Source: Aureimonas sp. AU12 (GTDB lineage Bacteria; Pseudomonadota; Alphaproteobacteria; Rhizobiales; Rhizobiaceae). Taken from it: 64,000 nt of DNA. Below the pieces are notes generated by a model. The model was not told the DNA's origin and made no database searches. It worked only from the letters and a program-made list of their open reading frames with translations. The position numbers and the translations under genes were made by a program. Shown in pieces: positions 23,928 through 33,511 of this stretch; position 1 is the first letter of the stretch; every line of letters starts with the position of its first letter. The stretch is from contig NZ_BBWH01000026.1 of NCBI RefSeq assembly GCF_001463705.1, positions 24,035 to 88,034 on the forward strand, read 5' to 3'.

Positions 23928-24839
23928 ATGGATCCGATCCTCGTTCTCGACGGCGGCATGAGCCGCGAGCTTCAGCGGCTCGGCGCCGTGCTGCGCCAAC
24001 CCGAATGGTCGGCGCTGGCGCTGATCGAATCCCCCGAGATCGTGCAGCAGGTCCACGCCGAGTTCATCGAGGCCGGCGCGCGCGTCGTCACCACCAACAG
24101 CTATGCGCTCGTGCCCTTCCATATCGGCGAGGCGCGGTTCCGCGCCGAGGGTCTGGCCCTGGCGGCTCTGGCCGGACGGCTGGCGCGTGCCGCCGCAGAC
24201 GCTGCGCCGGGCGGCGAGACCCGCGTCGCCGGCGGCCTGCCGCCGGTCTTCGGCTCCTACGAGCCGCAGCTCTTCGACGCCTCGCGGGTGCAGGACTATC
24301 TCGCCGTCCTGGTGGAAGGGCTCGATCCCTCCGTCGATCTCTGGCTCGGCGAGACGCTGAGCCTGATCGCCGAGGGCGACGCGGTTCGACAGGCGGTCGC
24401 CGGCACCGGCAAGCCGTTCTGGATCTCCTTCACTCTGCGCGACGACAGCGAGGCGATCGCCGGCGCCGAGCCGGCGCTGCGTTCGGGCGAAAGCGTCGCG
24501 GACGCCGCCGCCTGGGCGCTCGAGGCCGGCGCCGGTGCGCTCCTGTTCAACTGCTCGGCGCCCGAGGTGATGGCGGGCGCGGTGCGCTCGGCCAGCGATG
24601 TCTTCGCAAAAGCCGGGCGGTCCCTGCCGATCGGCGTCTATGCCAATGCCTTCGAGGAGGAAGCCGATGCGGGGCCGGCCAACGAGGGCCTGGGGGGCAC
24701 GCGCCAGGAATTGACGCCGGCGCTCTACGCACGCTTCGCCGCCGACTGGGTCGAGGCCGGCGCTTCGATGGTCGGCGGCTGCTGCGGCATCGGCACCGGC
24801 CATGTCCACGGGCTGGCCGATCGCTTCCGCCCGTCCTGA
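23928..24839 (+). CDS. Homocysteine S-methyltransferase family protein
   Basis: 303 aa, a complete single-domain methyltransferase of the MmuM/BHMT type. Visible are the opening LDGGMSRELQ, the first zinc-binding Cys in LLFNCSAPE, and the paired Cys in VGGCCGIGTGH. These enzymes move a methyl group from a donor such as S-methylmethionine to homocysteine in the cytoplasm. Lack of cobalamin domains argues against MetH. The peptide-type ABC importer genes follow 116 nt downstream on the same strand, hinting that the transporter may supply the methyl donor. The actual donor is not predictable. Confidence 0.85.
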   Translation: MDPILVLDGGMSRELQRLGAVLRQPEWSALALIESPEIVQQVHAEFIEAGARVVTTNSYALVPFHIGEARFRAEGLALAALAGRLARAAADAAPGGETRVAGGLPPVFGSYEPQLFDASRVQDYLAVLVEGLDPSVDLWLGETLSLIAEGDAVRQAVAGTGKPFWISFTLRDDSEAIAGAEPALRSGESVADAAAWALEAGAGALLFNCSAPEVMAGAVRSASDVFAKAGRSLPIGVYANAFEEEADAGPANEGLGGTRQELTPALYARFAADWVEAGASMVGGCCGIGTGHVHGLADRFRPS

Positions 24840-24955
24840 CGCGCCCGCCAACGAGCGCGCGGCCCTCGGGGCTTTCGCTCATTCCACTGTTCGACTAGAC
24901 CAATCCACTGCGTACCGTTCCACCCGGCCTTCGCCTCGAGGAAGAGATCTCCATC

Positions 24956-26536
24956 ATGAACCAGTTCCGCTCCCACCTTGCCGGCCCGACCCGGCGCAGC
25001 ATCCTGAAGACGGGAGCGGCGGGTGCCATGGGTGCGATGATGGCTGGCGTGCCGATCCTCGGCGCGCGGGCGCAGGATGCGGTGGTGACGCCCAAGCGTG
25101 GCGGACATCTCGTCCTCGGCCTCGACACGGCCTCCAGCTCCGACAAGCTCGACCCGGCCTTCTACACCGAATCCTACATGTACACGGTGGGCTTCCAGCT
25201 CTTCAACACGCTGGTGGAGCTCGGTGAAGACGGCAAGCTACGCCCCTCGCTCGCCGAGAGCTGGGAGCCGGCGGCCCCGGACGGCTCGAAGTGGATCTTC
25301 AAGATCCGCCGCGGCGTCCAGTTCCACAACGGCAAGGAACTGACGGCCGCCGACGTCATCGCCTCGATCGACCATCATCGCGGCGCCGAAAATCCGTCGG
25401 GCGCCAAGGGCCAGCTTCTCGCCGTCACCGACATTAGCGAGAGCGCGCCCTATGAGGTGACGTTCGCGCTGCGCGAGGGCAATGCCGACTTCCCCTACGG
25501 CCTCTCGGACTTCCACCTCGGCATCGGCCCCGCCGGCGAGGATTTCAACAAAGGCATCGGAACCGGTGCCTTCAAGCTCGAGAGCTTCCAGCCGGGCGTG
25601 CGCACGCTGACGAGCCGCTTCGCCGACCATTGGAACAATGAGCGCGGTTTTGTCGACAGCTGCGAGACGCTGGCGATGAACGACGCGACGGCGCGCATGG
25701 CCGCGCTCCTCAGCGGTCAGGTCCACGTCATCAACCGCGTCGAGCCCCGCATGCTCGGCCGCATCAAGGCGATGAAGCAGGTTCGTGTCGAGGCGACGCC
25801 CGCCAGCACGATGTACACGTTCCCGATGCTCTGCAACGTCGCGCCGTTCGACAAGGTCGAGGTGCGTCAGGCGCTCAAGCACGCGATCGACCGCGAGGCG
25901 ATCCTTGCCAAGGTGCTCGGCGGCGCCGGCATCGTCAGCAACGACAATCCGATCGCGCCCTGGAACCCCTACTTCTCGGCCGACGTGCCGAAGAACGACT
26001 ACGATCCCGAGAAGGCCCGCTCGCTGATGGCCAAGGCCGGTGTCACCGCACCGATCGAGCTTTCGGTGTCCGACAACGGCTTTCCGGGGTCGGTGGACGC
26101 CGCGCAGCTCTTCCAGGTGGCGGCTGAGAAGGCGGGTATCGAGATCGCGGTCAACCGTGTCCCGTCCGACGGCTACTGGGACGAGATCTGGCTGAAGAAG
26201 CCCTTCTGCGCTTCCAACTGGGCGGTGCGGCCCACCGCCGACGCCATGCTCTCTCTCATCCTTCAGTCGGACGCGCCCTGGAACGAGACCGCCTGGAAGG
26301 TGCCGGCCTTCGACGAGAAGCTGATCGCAGCCCGCTCGGAACTCGACGAGGCCAAGCGCCGGGTGCTCTATCACGACCTGCAGGTGATGCTAGCCGAGAG
26401 CGGCGGCGAGCTCATCCCGGTCTTCGCCGACCAGATGATCGCGACCTCGACGAAGGTCGGCGGCGTGACGAGCGTGCCCGGCGGCGGCGATCTCAGCGGC
26501 TATCGCATCGCCGAGAAGGTCTGGCTCGACGCCTGA
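24956..26536 (+). CDS. ABC transporter substrate-binding protein, family 5 (peptide/nickel type)
   Basis: 526 aa. The N-terminus carries a twin-arginine signal (TRRSILKTGAAGAMG) with cleavage after GARAQ. The mature protein follows the DppA/OppA plan: GGHLVLGLDT, a YMYTVGFQLFNTLVEL segment, the LAESWEPAAPDGSKWIFKIR strand and PYFSADVPKNDYDPEKARSL near the C-terminal lobe. It should bind a peptide or similar small solute in the periplasm. It is the first gene of a run with two permeases and a fused ATPase. The ligand is unknown. Confidence 0.9.
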   Translation: MNQFRSHLAGPTRRSILKTGAAGAMGAMMAGVPILGARAQDAVVTPKRGGHLVLGLDTASSSDKLDPAFYTESYMYTVGFQLFNTLVELGEDGKLRPSLAESWEPAAPDGSKWIFKIRRGVQFHNGKELTAADVIASIDHHRGAENPSGAKGQLLAVTDISESAPYEVTFALREGNADFPYGLSDFHLGIGPAGEDFNKGIGTGAFKLESFQPGVRTLTSRFADHWNNERGFVDSCETLAMNDATARMAALLSGQVHVINRVEPRMLGRIKAMKQVRVEATPASTMYTFPMLCNVAPFDKVEVRQALKHAIDREAILAKVLGGAGIVSNDNPIAPWNPYFSADVPKNDYDPEKARSLMAKAGVTAPIELSVSDNGFPGSVDAAQLFQVAAEKAGIEIAVNRVPSDGYWDEIWLKKPFCASNWAVRPTADAMLSLILQSDAPWNETAWKVPAFDEKLIAARSELDEAKRRVLYHDLQVMLAESGGELIPVFADQMIATSTKVGGVTSVPGGGDLSGYRIAEKVWLDA

Positions 26537-26600
26537 GCCGATCGCGGCCACAGTCGAGACGACGAGCGCCGCCCCCGACGCGGCCAAGGGGATCGGAGCC

Positions 26601-27647
26601 ATGCTGGACAACACGCAAGCGGGACGGGAGCCGGCGCTGACGGCGCCGGTGACGACCCTTGCACCGGGTCATCGCATGGGCGCCGGGCGCGGGCGTTCGC
26701 TCGCACGGCTCGTCGCCGGCCGTCTTCTCATCGGTGCCGGGCTGCTTCTCGCCGTGTCGCTGCTGATCTTTGCGGGAACGCAGATCCTGCCGGGCGACGT
26801 CGCCACCGCGATGCTCGGCCAGCAGGCGACGCCGGAGGCCGTCGCCGCCATTCGCGCCAAGCTCGGCCTCGACCAGCCGGCGGCGTGGCGTTACCTGCAA
26901 TGGCTCGGCGGCGTCCTCACCGGCGATCTCGGGGTCAGCACGAGCAATGCGCAGGACATCGCGGTGAGCATCGCGCCGCGCTTGTGGAACACGCTGCTTC
27001 TGGCGGGCCTGGCTGCCGCGATCTCGGTGCCGCTGGCGATCCTTCTCGGCGGCCTCTCGGTGATCTATCGCGAAGGCATCGTCGACCGCGTCCTCAACAT
27101 CGCGACGCTCGCCTTCGTCTCGCTGCCCGAGTTCGTGATCGGCTATCTCCTGATCTTCTACCTCGCCGTCCAGTGGAACTGGCTGCCGTCCTCGGCCGTG
27201 GTGCATGACGGAATGGGGGTGGCCGAACGCCTTCAGGCCATGGCGCTGCCGGCGCTGACGCTGGTGCTCGCCGTGCTCGGCCACATGATGCGCATGACCC
27301 GCGCGGCGCTGATCAACGTCGTCGCCTCTCCCTATGTCGAGACGGCGGAGCTCAAGGGCCTGTCGCGCGCACGGGTGCTCTGGGTCCATGCGCTCCTCAA
27401 CGCGCTCGGGCCCATCATCAACGTCGTAGCGCTCAATCTGGCCTATCTCGTGGTGGGCGTCGTCGTGGTCGAGGTCATCTTCGTCTATCCCGGCATGGGC
27501 CAGTACATGGTGGACCACGTGACGAAGCGCGACGTTCCGGTGGTGCAGGCCTGCGGGCTGATCTTCGCGGGCGTCTATATCGGCCTCAACATCCTCGCCG
27601 ATCTCGCCGCCATCATCGCCAATCCACGCCTTCGCCACAGGAGCTGA
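26601..27647 (+). CDS. ABC transporter permease, DppB type
   Basis: 348 aa with a ~35-residue cytoplasmic N-terminal extension followed by six membrane helices. The DppB pattern is clear: LPGDVATAMLGQQATPEAVA after helix 1, and the EAA loop around VETAELKGLSRARVLWVHAL, which contacts the ATPase. The GGAGCC before the ATG is a plausible ribosome site. It is 64 nt after the binding-protein gene and 4 nt before the second permease gene, so one operon is likely. It is the inner-membrane channel half for the imported solute. Confidence 0.92.
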   Translation: MLDNTQAGREPALTAPVTTLAPGHRMGAGRGRSLARLVAGRLLIGAGLLLAVSLLIFAGTQILPGDVATAMLGQQATPEAVAAIRAKLGLDQPAAWRYLQWLGGVLTGDLGVSTSNAQDIAVSIAPRLWNTLLLAGLAAAISVPLAILLGGLSVIYREGIVDRVLNIATLAFVSLPEFVIGYLLIFYLAVQWNWLPSSAVVHDGMGVAERLQAMALPALTLVLAVLGHMMRMTRAALINVVASPYVETAELKGLSRARVLWVHALLNALGPIINVVALNLAYLVVGVVVVEVIFVYPGMGQYMVDHVTKRDVPVVQACGLIFAGVYIGLNILADLAAIIANPRLRHRS

Positions 27648-27651
27648 CGCC

Positions 27652-28473
27652 GTGCCCCGTCCCAGCCTGCCGGCGGCGCTCGCCCTTCTCGTGCTCGCGC
27701 TCATGGTGATCGCCGCCGTCTTCGCGCCGCTGATCGCGCCCCATTCGGCCTCCGAGCCGGTCGGCGATCTCTGGATGCCGGCCTCTCCGGAAGCGCTGCT
27801 CGGCACCGACAATATCGGCCGCGACCTTCTCTCCCGCGTCATCTGGGGCGCCCGCATCACCTTCGCGATCGCCGGCGCGGCGACGATCCTCGCCTTCGCG
27901 CTCGGCATGACGCTCGGCTTTCTGGCGGCGGTGCGCGGCGGCGCGGTGGATCTCGTTCTCTCGCGCGGCAATGACCTTCTCATGGCCGTGCCGACGCTGA
28001 TCTTCGCGCTCGTGGTGCTTTCCGTCCTGCCGAAAAACGCCATCGTGCTGATCGCGGTGATGGGCGTCCTTGATTCAACCCGCGTCTTCCGCATCGCCCG
28101 CTCTCTCGCCGCTGATCTCGCGGTGTCGGATTTCGTCGAGGTCGCGCGCATGCGGGGCGAGGGCTGGGGCTGGATCGTGTTCCGCGAGATCCTGCCGAAT
28201 GCGGCGACACCGCTTCTGGCCGAACTCGGCCTGCGCTTCACCTTCGCCGTGCTCTTCCTCTCGACGCTCTCCTTCCTCGGCCTCGGCGTGCAGCCGCCGG
28301 CCACCGACTGGGGCGGGCTGGTGCGCGAGAACACCGACGGGCTGGTCTTCGGCGTCAACGCCGCCCTCGTGCCGGGCGCGGCCATCGCGATCCTCGCGAT
28401 CTCGGTCAATCTCGTCGCCGACTGGGTGATGACCCGAACCTCCAGCCTGCGGGGAGGGCGCGGCGATGCATGA
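27652..28473 (+). CDS. ABC transporter permease, DppC type
   Basis: 273 aa. It begins with GTG at 27652, preceded by AGGAG; no ATG is near. The DppC pattern is clear: an N-terminal helix, the periplasmic LLGTDNIGRDLLSRVIWGAR segment, five more helices and the EAA loop DFVEVARMRGEGWGWIVFRE. It pairs with the DppB-type permease to form the channel. Its end overlaps the ATPase gene start by 8 nt, which suggests translational coupling. Confidence 0.92.
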   Translation: MPRPSLPAALALLVLALMVIAAVFAPLIAPHSASEPVGDLWMPASPEALLGTDNIGRDLLSRVIWGARITFAIAGAATILAFALGMTLGFLAAVRGGAVDLVLSRGNDLLMAVPTLIFALVVLSVLPKNAIVLIAVMGVLDSTRVFRIARSLAADLAVSDFVEVARMRGEGWGWIVFREILPNAATPLLAELGLRFTFAVLFLSTLSFLGLGVQPPATDWGGLVRENTDGLVFGVNAALVPGAAIAILAISVNLVADWVMTRTSSLRGGRGDA

Positions 28474-30103
28474 GCCGCTCCTCGACATCCGCCATCTCAC
28501 GATCGTCGCCCGCAACCGCGCGGGCTGGGGCCGCACGGTCGAGACGCCGATCGTCGACGACGTCTCCTTCACGCTGGAGCGGGGCCGCGTGATCGGCCTC
28601 ATCGGCGAAAGCGGCGCCGGCAAGTCCACCATCGGGCTGGCCGCGCTCGGTCGCCAGCGGCCGGGGCTGCATGTCGCCGGCGGCGAAATCCGACTCGCCG
28701 GCCGGAACCTCGTCGGTCTCGCGCCCGCAGCGCTGCGCCGGCTTCGCGGCGAGAGCGTCGCCTATGTCGCGCAGTCGGCGGCGGCGGCGTTCAACCCGGC
28801 CTATCCGCTGCTGGCGCAGGTGATCGAGACCACCGTCCGCCACGGGCGGGCGACGCGGGCGCAGGCCGAGGCGCGAGCGCGCGATCTCTTCCGTCTGCTG
28901 GCGCTGCCCGAGCCCGAGCGCTTCGGAGACCGCTACCCCCATCAGGCCTCGGGCGGCCAGTTGCAGCGGGCGATGACGGCGATGGCGCTCTGTGCCGAAC
29001 CCGCGCTCGTGGTCTTCGACGAGCCCACCACGGCGCTCGACGTGACCACGCAGATCGAGGTTCTCGCTGCCATCCGCGCCGCGATCGAGGACACCGGCAC
29101 GGCGGCGATCTACATCACCCACGACCTCGCGCTCATCGCCCAGATCGCCGACGACATTCTCGTGCTGCGGGGCGGGCGCACCGTCGAGGCCGGCCCGCGC
29201 GAGGCGATCATCGAGCGCCCGCGCGAGGACTACACCCGCCGTCTTCTCGCCGCCCGCCGGACCGACGGGCCGGCCTCGATCGGCGAGCCCGCACCCGTTC
29301 TCGAAATCGCGTGGCTGGACGCCGGCTACGGCAACACCCCGATCCTTCACGGCATCGACCTGACGGTGGAGCGTGGACGCACGCTGGCCGTGGTCGGCGA
29401 ATCCGGGTCGGGCAAGTCGACGCTGGCGCGGGTCGTCACCGGCCTGCTGCCACCCGGTGCGGGCACGATGCACTTCGACGGCCGGCCGCTCGCAGGGAGC
29501 CTTCGTCAGCGCACCAAGGACGAGCTGCGGCGCATCCAGATCGTCAACCAGATCCCCGATCTCGCGCTCAATCCGCGCCAGAGCGTCGGCGAGATCGTCG
29601 GCCGTCCGCTCACCTTCTATTTCGGGCTGCGCGGCGCCGAGCGCCGCCGCCGCGTCGAGGCGCTCTGCGACAGCATCGAACTGCCGGCCTCGCTTCTCGC
29701 GCGCTATCCGGCCGAACTCTCCGGCGGCCAGAAACAGCGCGTCTGCATCGCCCGCGCGCTTGCCGCCGAGCCCGAGCTCATCGTCTGCGACGAGCCGACC
29801 TCGGCGCTCGATCCGCTCGTCGCCGAAGGGGTGCTCAAGCTACTCGCCCGCCTGCAGGCCGAGCGCGGTGTCTCCTACCTCTTCATCACCCACGACCTCG
29901 CCACGGTGGATGCGATCGCTCACTCGGTGGCGGTCATGCGCGAGGGGCGGATCCTGCGCTCCGGGCCGCGCCAGACGGTGCTCTCGCCGCCCTTCGATCC
30001 CTACACGCAGGCGCTTCTCGCCAGCGTCCCGCAGATGCGGATCGGCTGGCTCGACGGCGTCCTTGCCGGGCGAAGCCTCGGCGGCGTGAAGGTGCAGAGC
30101 TAG
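28466..30103 (+). CDS. Fused double ATP-binding protein of a peptide-type ABC importer (DppD-DppF fusion)
   Basis: 545 aa with two complete nucleotide-binding domains. The first (~1-260) has Walker A GESGAGKST, signature ASGGQ and Walker B VVFDEP; the second (~275-545) has GESGSGKST, LSGGQ and IVCDEP. It thus replaces the usual separate D and F subunits and powers the two permeases encoded just upstream. Such fusions are known in this family. The stop codon shares the tetranucleotide CTAG (30100-30103) with the stop of the convergent ATPase gene, so the two genes meet tail to tail with no spacer. Confidence 0.93.
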   Translation: MHEPLLDIRHLTIVARNRAGWGRTVETPIVDDVSFTLERGRVIGLIGESGAGKSTIGLAALGRQRPGLHVAGGEIRLAGRNLVGLAPAALRRLRGESVAYVAQSAAAAFNPAYPLLAQVIETTVRHGRATRAQAEARARDLFRLLALPEPERFGDRYPHQASGGQLQRAMTAMALCAEPALVVFDEPTTALDVTTQIEVLAAIRAAIEDTGTAAIYITHDLALIAQIADDILVLRGGRTVEAGPREAIIERPREDYTRRLLAARRTDGPASIGEPAPVLEIAWLDAGYGNTPILHGIDLTVERGRTLAVVGESGSGKSTLARVVTGLLPPGAGTMHFDGRPLAGSLRQRTKDELRRIQIVNQIPDLALNPRQSVGEIVGRPLTFYFGLRGAERRRRVEALCDSIELPASLLARYPAELSGGQKQRVCIARALAAEPELIVCDEPTSALDPLVAEGVLKLLARLQAERGVSYLFITHDLATVDAIAHSVAVMREGRILRSGPRQTVLSPPFDPYTQALLASVPQMRIGWLDGVLAGRSLGGVKVQS

Positions 30104-30888
30104 GCACCTATCCCGCCGACCGACAGCGGATAGATCGCGGTGAAGCCGGTGTCGGGTATGTCGATCAGGTGGCAGTCGACGCCGTAGACGGCCCGCAGCG
30201 TTTCCGGCGTCAGGACGCTGCGGGTCGCACCCGCACCTTGCACCCGTCCCCCCGCCAGGAGCAGCGTCGAGGCGGCGTAGCGGGTGGCGAGGTTCAGGTC
30301 GTGCAGGATCGTCAGCGTCACCACCTCGTGGCGCCGCGTGTAGTCGGCGACGGCCGCCAGCATCTGCAGCTGGTTGGCGAGATCGAGCGCCGAGGTCGGC
30401 TCGTCGAGCAGCAGGAGGCGCGGGCGCCGCACGAGCGCCAGCGCCAGCGCGATCATCTGCCGCTCGCCGCCTGAAAGGGTGGCGGGCCGGGCGCGGGCGA
30501 AGCGCGTCAGCTTGAGCGTCTCGAGGATTTCCTCGGCCTGCGCCAAGCTGTGCGCCTGCGTGCGCCAGGAGCGCCGCCCGCCGTTCTGCGCCAGCAGCAT
30601 CAGTTCGAACACGCTCAGCTGGACGTTGAGATGCGTCACGTCCTGCGCGACGTAGCCGACGAGGCGCGCTCGCTGCGCCAGGCTCGCCCTGGCGAGATCG
30701 ATGCCGCCGAGATGCAGCCGCCCGGTAGCGGGCCGAAGGCCGCAGAGGCCCTTCATGAAAGTCGACTTGCCCGCGCCGTTCGGGCCGAGCACGGCCAGGA
30801 TCTCACCGGGCGCCGCCGAGACGCTGACGTCCCGCACGATCTCCCGCCGGCCGATAGCGACGCCGTAACCTTCGAGGACGAGGCTCAT
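30100..30888 (-). CDS. Iron/siderophore-type ABC transporter ATP-binding protein
   Basis: 262 aa FecE/FhuC-type ATPase: Walker A GPNGAGKST, Q-loop VGYVAQDV, signature LSGGERQM, Walker B LLLLDEPTSALD and the switch His in ILHDLNLATRY. It lies on the cytoplasmic face and drives import with the FecCD permease, whose gene it overlaps by 4 nt (ATGA, 30885-30888). Gene order by transcription is binding protein, permease, ATPase. The substrate is probably a ferric chelate or a corrinoid-like compound; the family alone does not settle it. Confidence 0.9.
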   Translation of the reverse strand: MSLVLEGYGVAIGRREIVRDVSVSAAPGEILAVLGPNGAGKSTFMKGLCGLRPATGRLHLGGIDLARASLAQRARLVGYVAQDVTHLNVQLSVFELMLLAQNGGRRSWRTQAHSLAQAEEILETLKLTRFARARPATLSGGERQMIALALALVRRPRLLLLDEPTSALDLANQLQMLAAVADYTRRHEVVTLTILHDLNLATRYAASTLLLAGGRVQGAGATRSVLTPETLRAVYGVDCHLIDIPDTGFTAIYPLSVGGIGA

Positions 30889-31976
30889 CGGTCCAGCCCC
30901 CGCGTCTGGCGCAGCACGAGAAAGATGAAGAAGGGCAGGCCGGTCAGCGACGTCACCATGCCGAGCGGCAGCACCGCGCCGGGAACGATCGTCTTCGTCG
31001 CCAGCGAGGCGAGGACGGCGAAGACCGCGCCGACCGCGATCGTCGCCGCAATGGTAAACCGGTGATCCTCGCCGACGAGCATGCGCGCGACGTGCGGCCC
31101 GACCAGCCCGATGAAGCCGATGATGCCGACGACCGCGGTGACGGCGCCGGCGAGAAGCGCCGAGAGCGCCAGCATGAGGATGCGCAGCCGTCGAACGCGC
31201 ACGCCGAACACCGCCGCTTCCTCGCCGAAGGAGCGCATCGCCGTCAGCGACCAGGCATTGATCATCACCAGCGGAAGCGCGGCGAGGCAGAGGCCTCCGG
31301 CGATCGCGACCTTCAGCCAGGTGGCGCGCTGCAGCGAGCCCATCAGCCAGAAGACGATGCTTTGCAGCTGGTCGACGCTCGCCATGTACTGAACGAGCGA
31401 GAGGAGCGAGGAAAAGACGAAATGCAGGGCGATGCCGAGCAGCGTGATCGATTGGACGCTCGTTCCCCCGCGCGATAGCGCGAGAACGAGGCCCGCCGCC
31501 AGCAGCGCGAAGAGAAAGGCGTTGACGGCCGTGACGAGTTCGGGCGGCAGGAAGGGCAGGGCGGAGGTCACCGAGACGCTGAAGCCGAGCGACAGCGCGG
31601 CGCCGAAGCCGGCGGCCGAGGAGACGCCGAGCGTGAACGGCTCGGCCAGCGGATTGTCGAGGATGGTCTGCATCAGCAGCCCCGACAGCGACAGGCTGAC
31701 GCCGGTGACGAGCGCCATCAACGTCATCGGCATGCGCAGGTCCCAGACGATGAACCGTGTGGCAGCTTCTGCCGATCCCGGCCACAGCAGCGCCTCGGCC
31801 ACCTCGCGCAGCGACAGCGTGCCCGAGCCGACCGCGATGTCGACGATGAACGTGCCGGCGGCGACCACCAGCAGGCCGGCGATGATCGCGATCCGCCGCG
31901 CGACCGAATGTCCGTAATCCCAGCTGGCGTCGCGCAACGCATCGCCGGAAAGAGGGGCGGGGATCGATGAGGCCAT
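30885..31976 (-). CDS. FecCD-family iron-type ABC transporter permease
   Basis: 363 aa with about ten membrane helices. Typical FecCD marks are the LSGLLMQTILDNPLAEPFTL segment (the NPLA motif after helix 3) and IGFIGLVGPHVARMLVGEDHR near the end (GLVxPHxxR), which contacts the ATPase. A single gene of this size forms a homodimeric channel. It is coupled to the downstream ATPase gene by a 4-nt overlap and lies 108 nt after the binding-protein gene, a gap that contains a strong hairpin. The ribosome site is weak. Confidence 0.9.
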   Translation of the reverse strand: MASSIPAPLSGDALRDASWDYGHSVARRIAIIAGLLVVAAGTFIVDIAVGSGTLSLREVAEALLWPGSAEAATRFIVWDLRMPMTLMALVTGVSLSLSGLLMQTILDNPLAEPFTLGVSSAAGFGAALSLGFSVSVTSALPFLPPELVTAVNAFLFALLAAGLVLALSRGGTSVQSITLLGIALHFVFSSLLSLVQYMASVDQLQSIVFWLMGSLQRATWLKVAIAGGLCLAALPLVMINAWSLTAMRSFGEEAAVFGVRVRRLRILMLALSALLAGAVTAVVGIIGFIGLVGPHVARMLVGEDHRFTIAATIAVGAVFAVLASLATKTIVPGAVLPLGMVTSLTGLPFFIFLVLRQTRGLDR

Positions 31977-32017
31977 GACAATCCGGGGTGGTCGATGTCG
32001 GGACGGGCAAACCGCAT

Positions 32018-32050
32018 CGAACGGGCCGCCTCGAAAGGCTGGCCCGTTCG
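32018..32050 (-). other. Intercistronic stem-loop between binding-protein and permease genes
   Basis: The arms CGAACGGGCCGCCT and AGGCTGGCCCGTTCG pair over 14 bp with one bulge and a CGAA loop. There is no T run, so it is unlikely to be a full terminator. Placed after the binding-protein gene, it may protect that part of the mRNA and raise its level over the membrane subunits. Confidence 0.6.
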
Positions 32051-32084
32051 GGTGAAGTTCCGGTTCGGTCGCGCGTGCCAGCCG

Positions 32085-33224
32085 TCAGTTGGCGGCGGGA
32101 GCCTTGGCGCCGAGGACGATCGGCAGATCCGCGGGCAGGCCGGTGAAGCGGCCGATCAGCGTCTTGAGGTCGGCGTCGGGATCGAGATCGGCGAAGCGCT
32201 CGGGATAGAAGGCTTTGGCCATGGATTCCACGGCGTAGATGTTCCAGGCGCTGGCGTAGAGCTGGTGGTAGAGGCCGTAGACGCGGTTGGTCTCGACGGC
32301 CTTCACATGCTCGAAGCCGGGACGGGCCACCAGCTTGCCGAGGGCGGCCTCGACGTCGGCCTTTGCTGCGCCGATGCCGAAGCCCGGCGAGACCGAGCCT
32401 TCGTTGCTAAAGGGCGATCCGGTCATCACGAACACGTCCGGCTGCGAAGCGATCAGCGTTTCCGTGGTGATGTCGCCGGTGCGGCCCTTCACGAGGGTGG
32501 TGCCGAGATTGTCGCCGCCGGCCGCCGTCACGAGCTTGCCCCAGTAGACGTCGCCATGGGTGAAGCAGCAGGAATCAAGGCCCTTCTGGCCGGCCTTCGC
32601 CTCGACGAACACCTTCGGCCGGGTCGTGCCCGCGATGCCGGCCGCAACGCTGGCCATGCGCGCGGCGTAGAAATCGGTATAGGCCTTGGCCTCCGCCTCG
32701 CGGTTCAGGACGCGGCCGAGGAGGTCGATGGTCTTCGGCGCATTCAGCGTCGGCTCCATCTCGGTGTCGATGAGGAGGATGGGAATGCCCAGCGTCTTCA
32801 AGCGGTCGAAGATCGCGGCATCGTCCAGCGCCTGCCGGACGCGGGTCTGGAAGATCAGGAGATCGGGCTTGGTGGCGGCGACCTGCTCGAGATTGACCTG
32901 TCCCTCGTCGCCGAACTTCATGTCGATGGGCTTCGCCGAACTGTCCGGCCACTGCGTCTGAAAGGCGGCCCAGGAGCGCGGATCGGAACGCGACAGGATG
33001 TTGTTCCAGGCGACGATGCGGCGGAAGGGATCCTGCCGGTCAAGCAGCGCCAGTGCGAAGAGGTCGCGTCCGTCCTGAACCACGATCCGCTGCGGCTCGG
33101 CGGCGATCTCGACCTCGCGGCCGGCGAGATCGGTGACCGTGAGCGGATAGTCGGTCGCCTGAGCGGGGGCGGCCGCGAGCGCGCAGGCACAAAGCGCAAT
33201 CGCGCGAACAAGATGCGAGATCAT
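32085..33224 (-). CDS. Periplasmic iron/siderophore-type ABC substrate-binding protein
   Basis: 379 aa from the ATG at 33224, which is followed by a Sec signal (ISHLVRAIALCACALAAAPA, cleaved near QAT) and preceded by AGGA at ~10 nt; a longer frame adds 42 polar residues and was rejected. The mature protein has the class III (FecB/BtuF) layout: LTVTDLAGREVEI, EPQRIVVQDGRD, a central helix and a C-terminal lobe. It is long for the group. The DSCCFTHGDVYWG stretch suggests a ligand-site loop with a cystine. It is the first gene of the leftward importer operon. Confidence 0.85.
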   Translation of the reverse strand: MISHLVRAIALCACALAAAPAQATDYPLTVTDLAGREVEIAAEPQRIVVQDGRDLFALALLDRQDPFRRIVAWNNILSRSDPRSWAAFQTQWPDSSAKPIDMKFGDEGQVNLEQVAATKPDLLIFQTRVRQALDDAAIFDRLKTLGIPILLIDTEMEPTLNAPKTIDLLGRVLNREAEAKAYTDFYAARMASVAAGIAGTTRPKVFVEAKAGQKGLDSCCFTHGDVYWGKLVTAAGGDNLGTTLVKGRTGDITTETLIASQPDVFVMTGSPFSNEGSVSPGFGIGAAKADVEAALGKLVARPGFEHVKAVETNRVYGLYHQLYASAWNIYAVESMAKAFYPERFADLDPDADLKTLIGRFTGLPADLPIVLGAKAPAAN

Positions 33225-33511
33225 AAGGGAGTAGTCCTTTCCAGACTCGAGCGTTCGCGAAGACCGCCGCCCTCCCACGCGAGCGTCTTCGTAGTATCGT
33301 GACGCCGCAGCGTCAGTTTCGCTTGTGTCGTCAAAAGTGGACGGCGTCAATCATATTTATAGGACGCGTCGTTTAGAGATCGCGAAGGCGCCAAGCGTTC
33401 GAACTTGTTTGGAATCATTCCGATGAGCGGTGGCGCTGCTGGGTTGAAGCGAGCGCGCGCGTCGCGTGTACTTCGGCGCGCGTTCGGTCGAAGGGCGGCG
33501 CGGCCCTTCGC

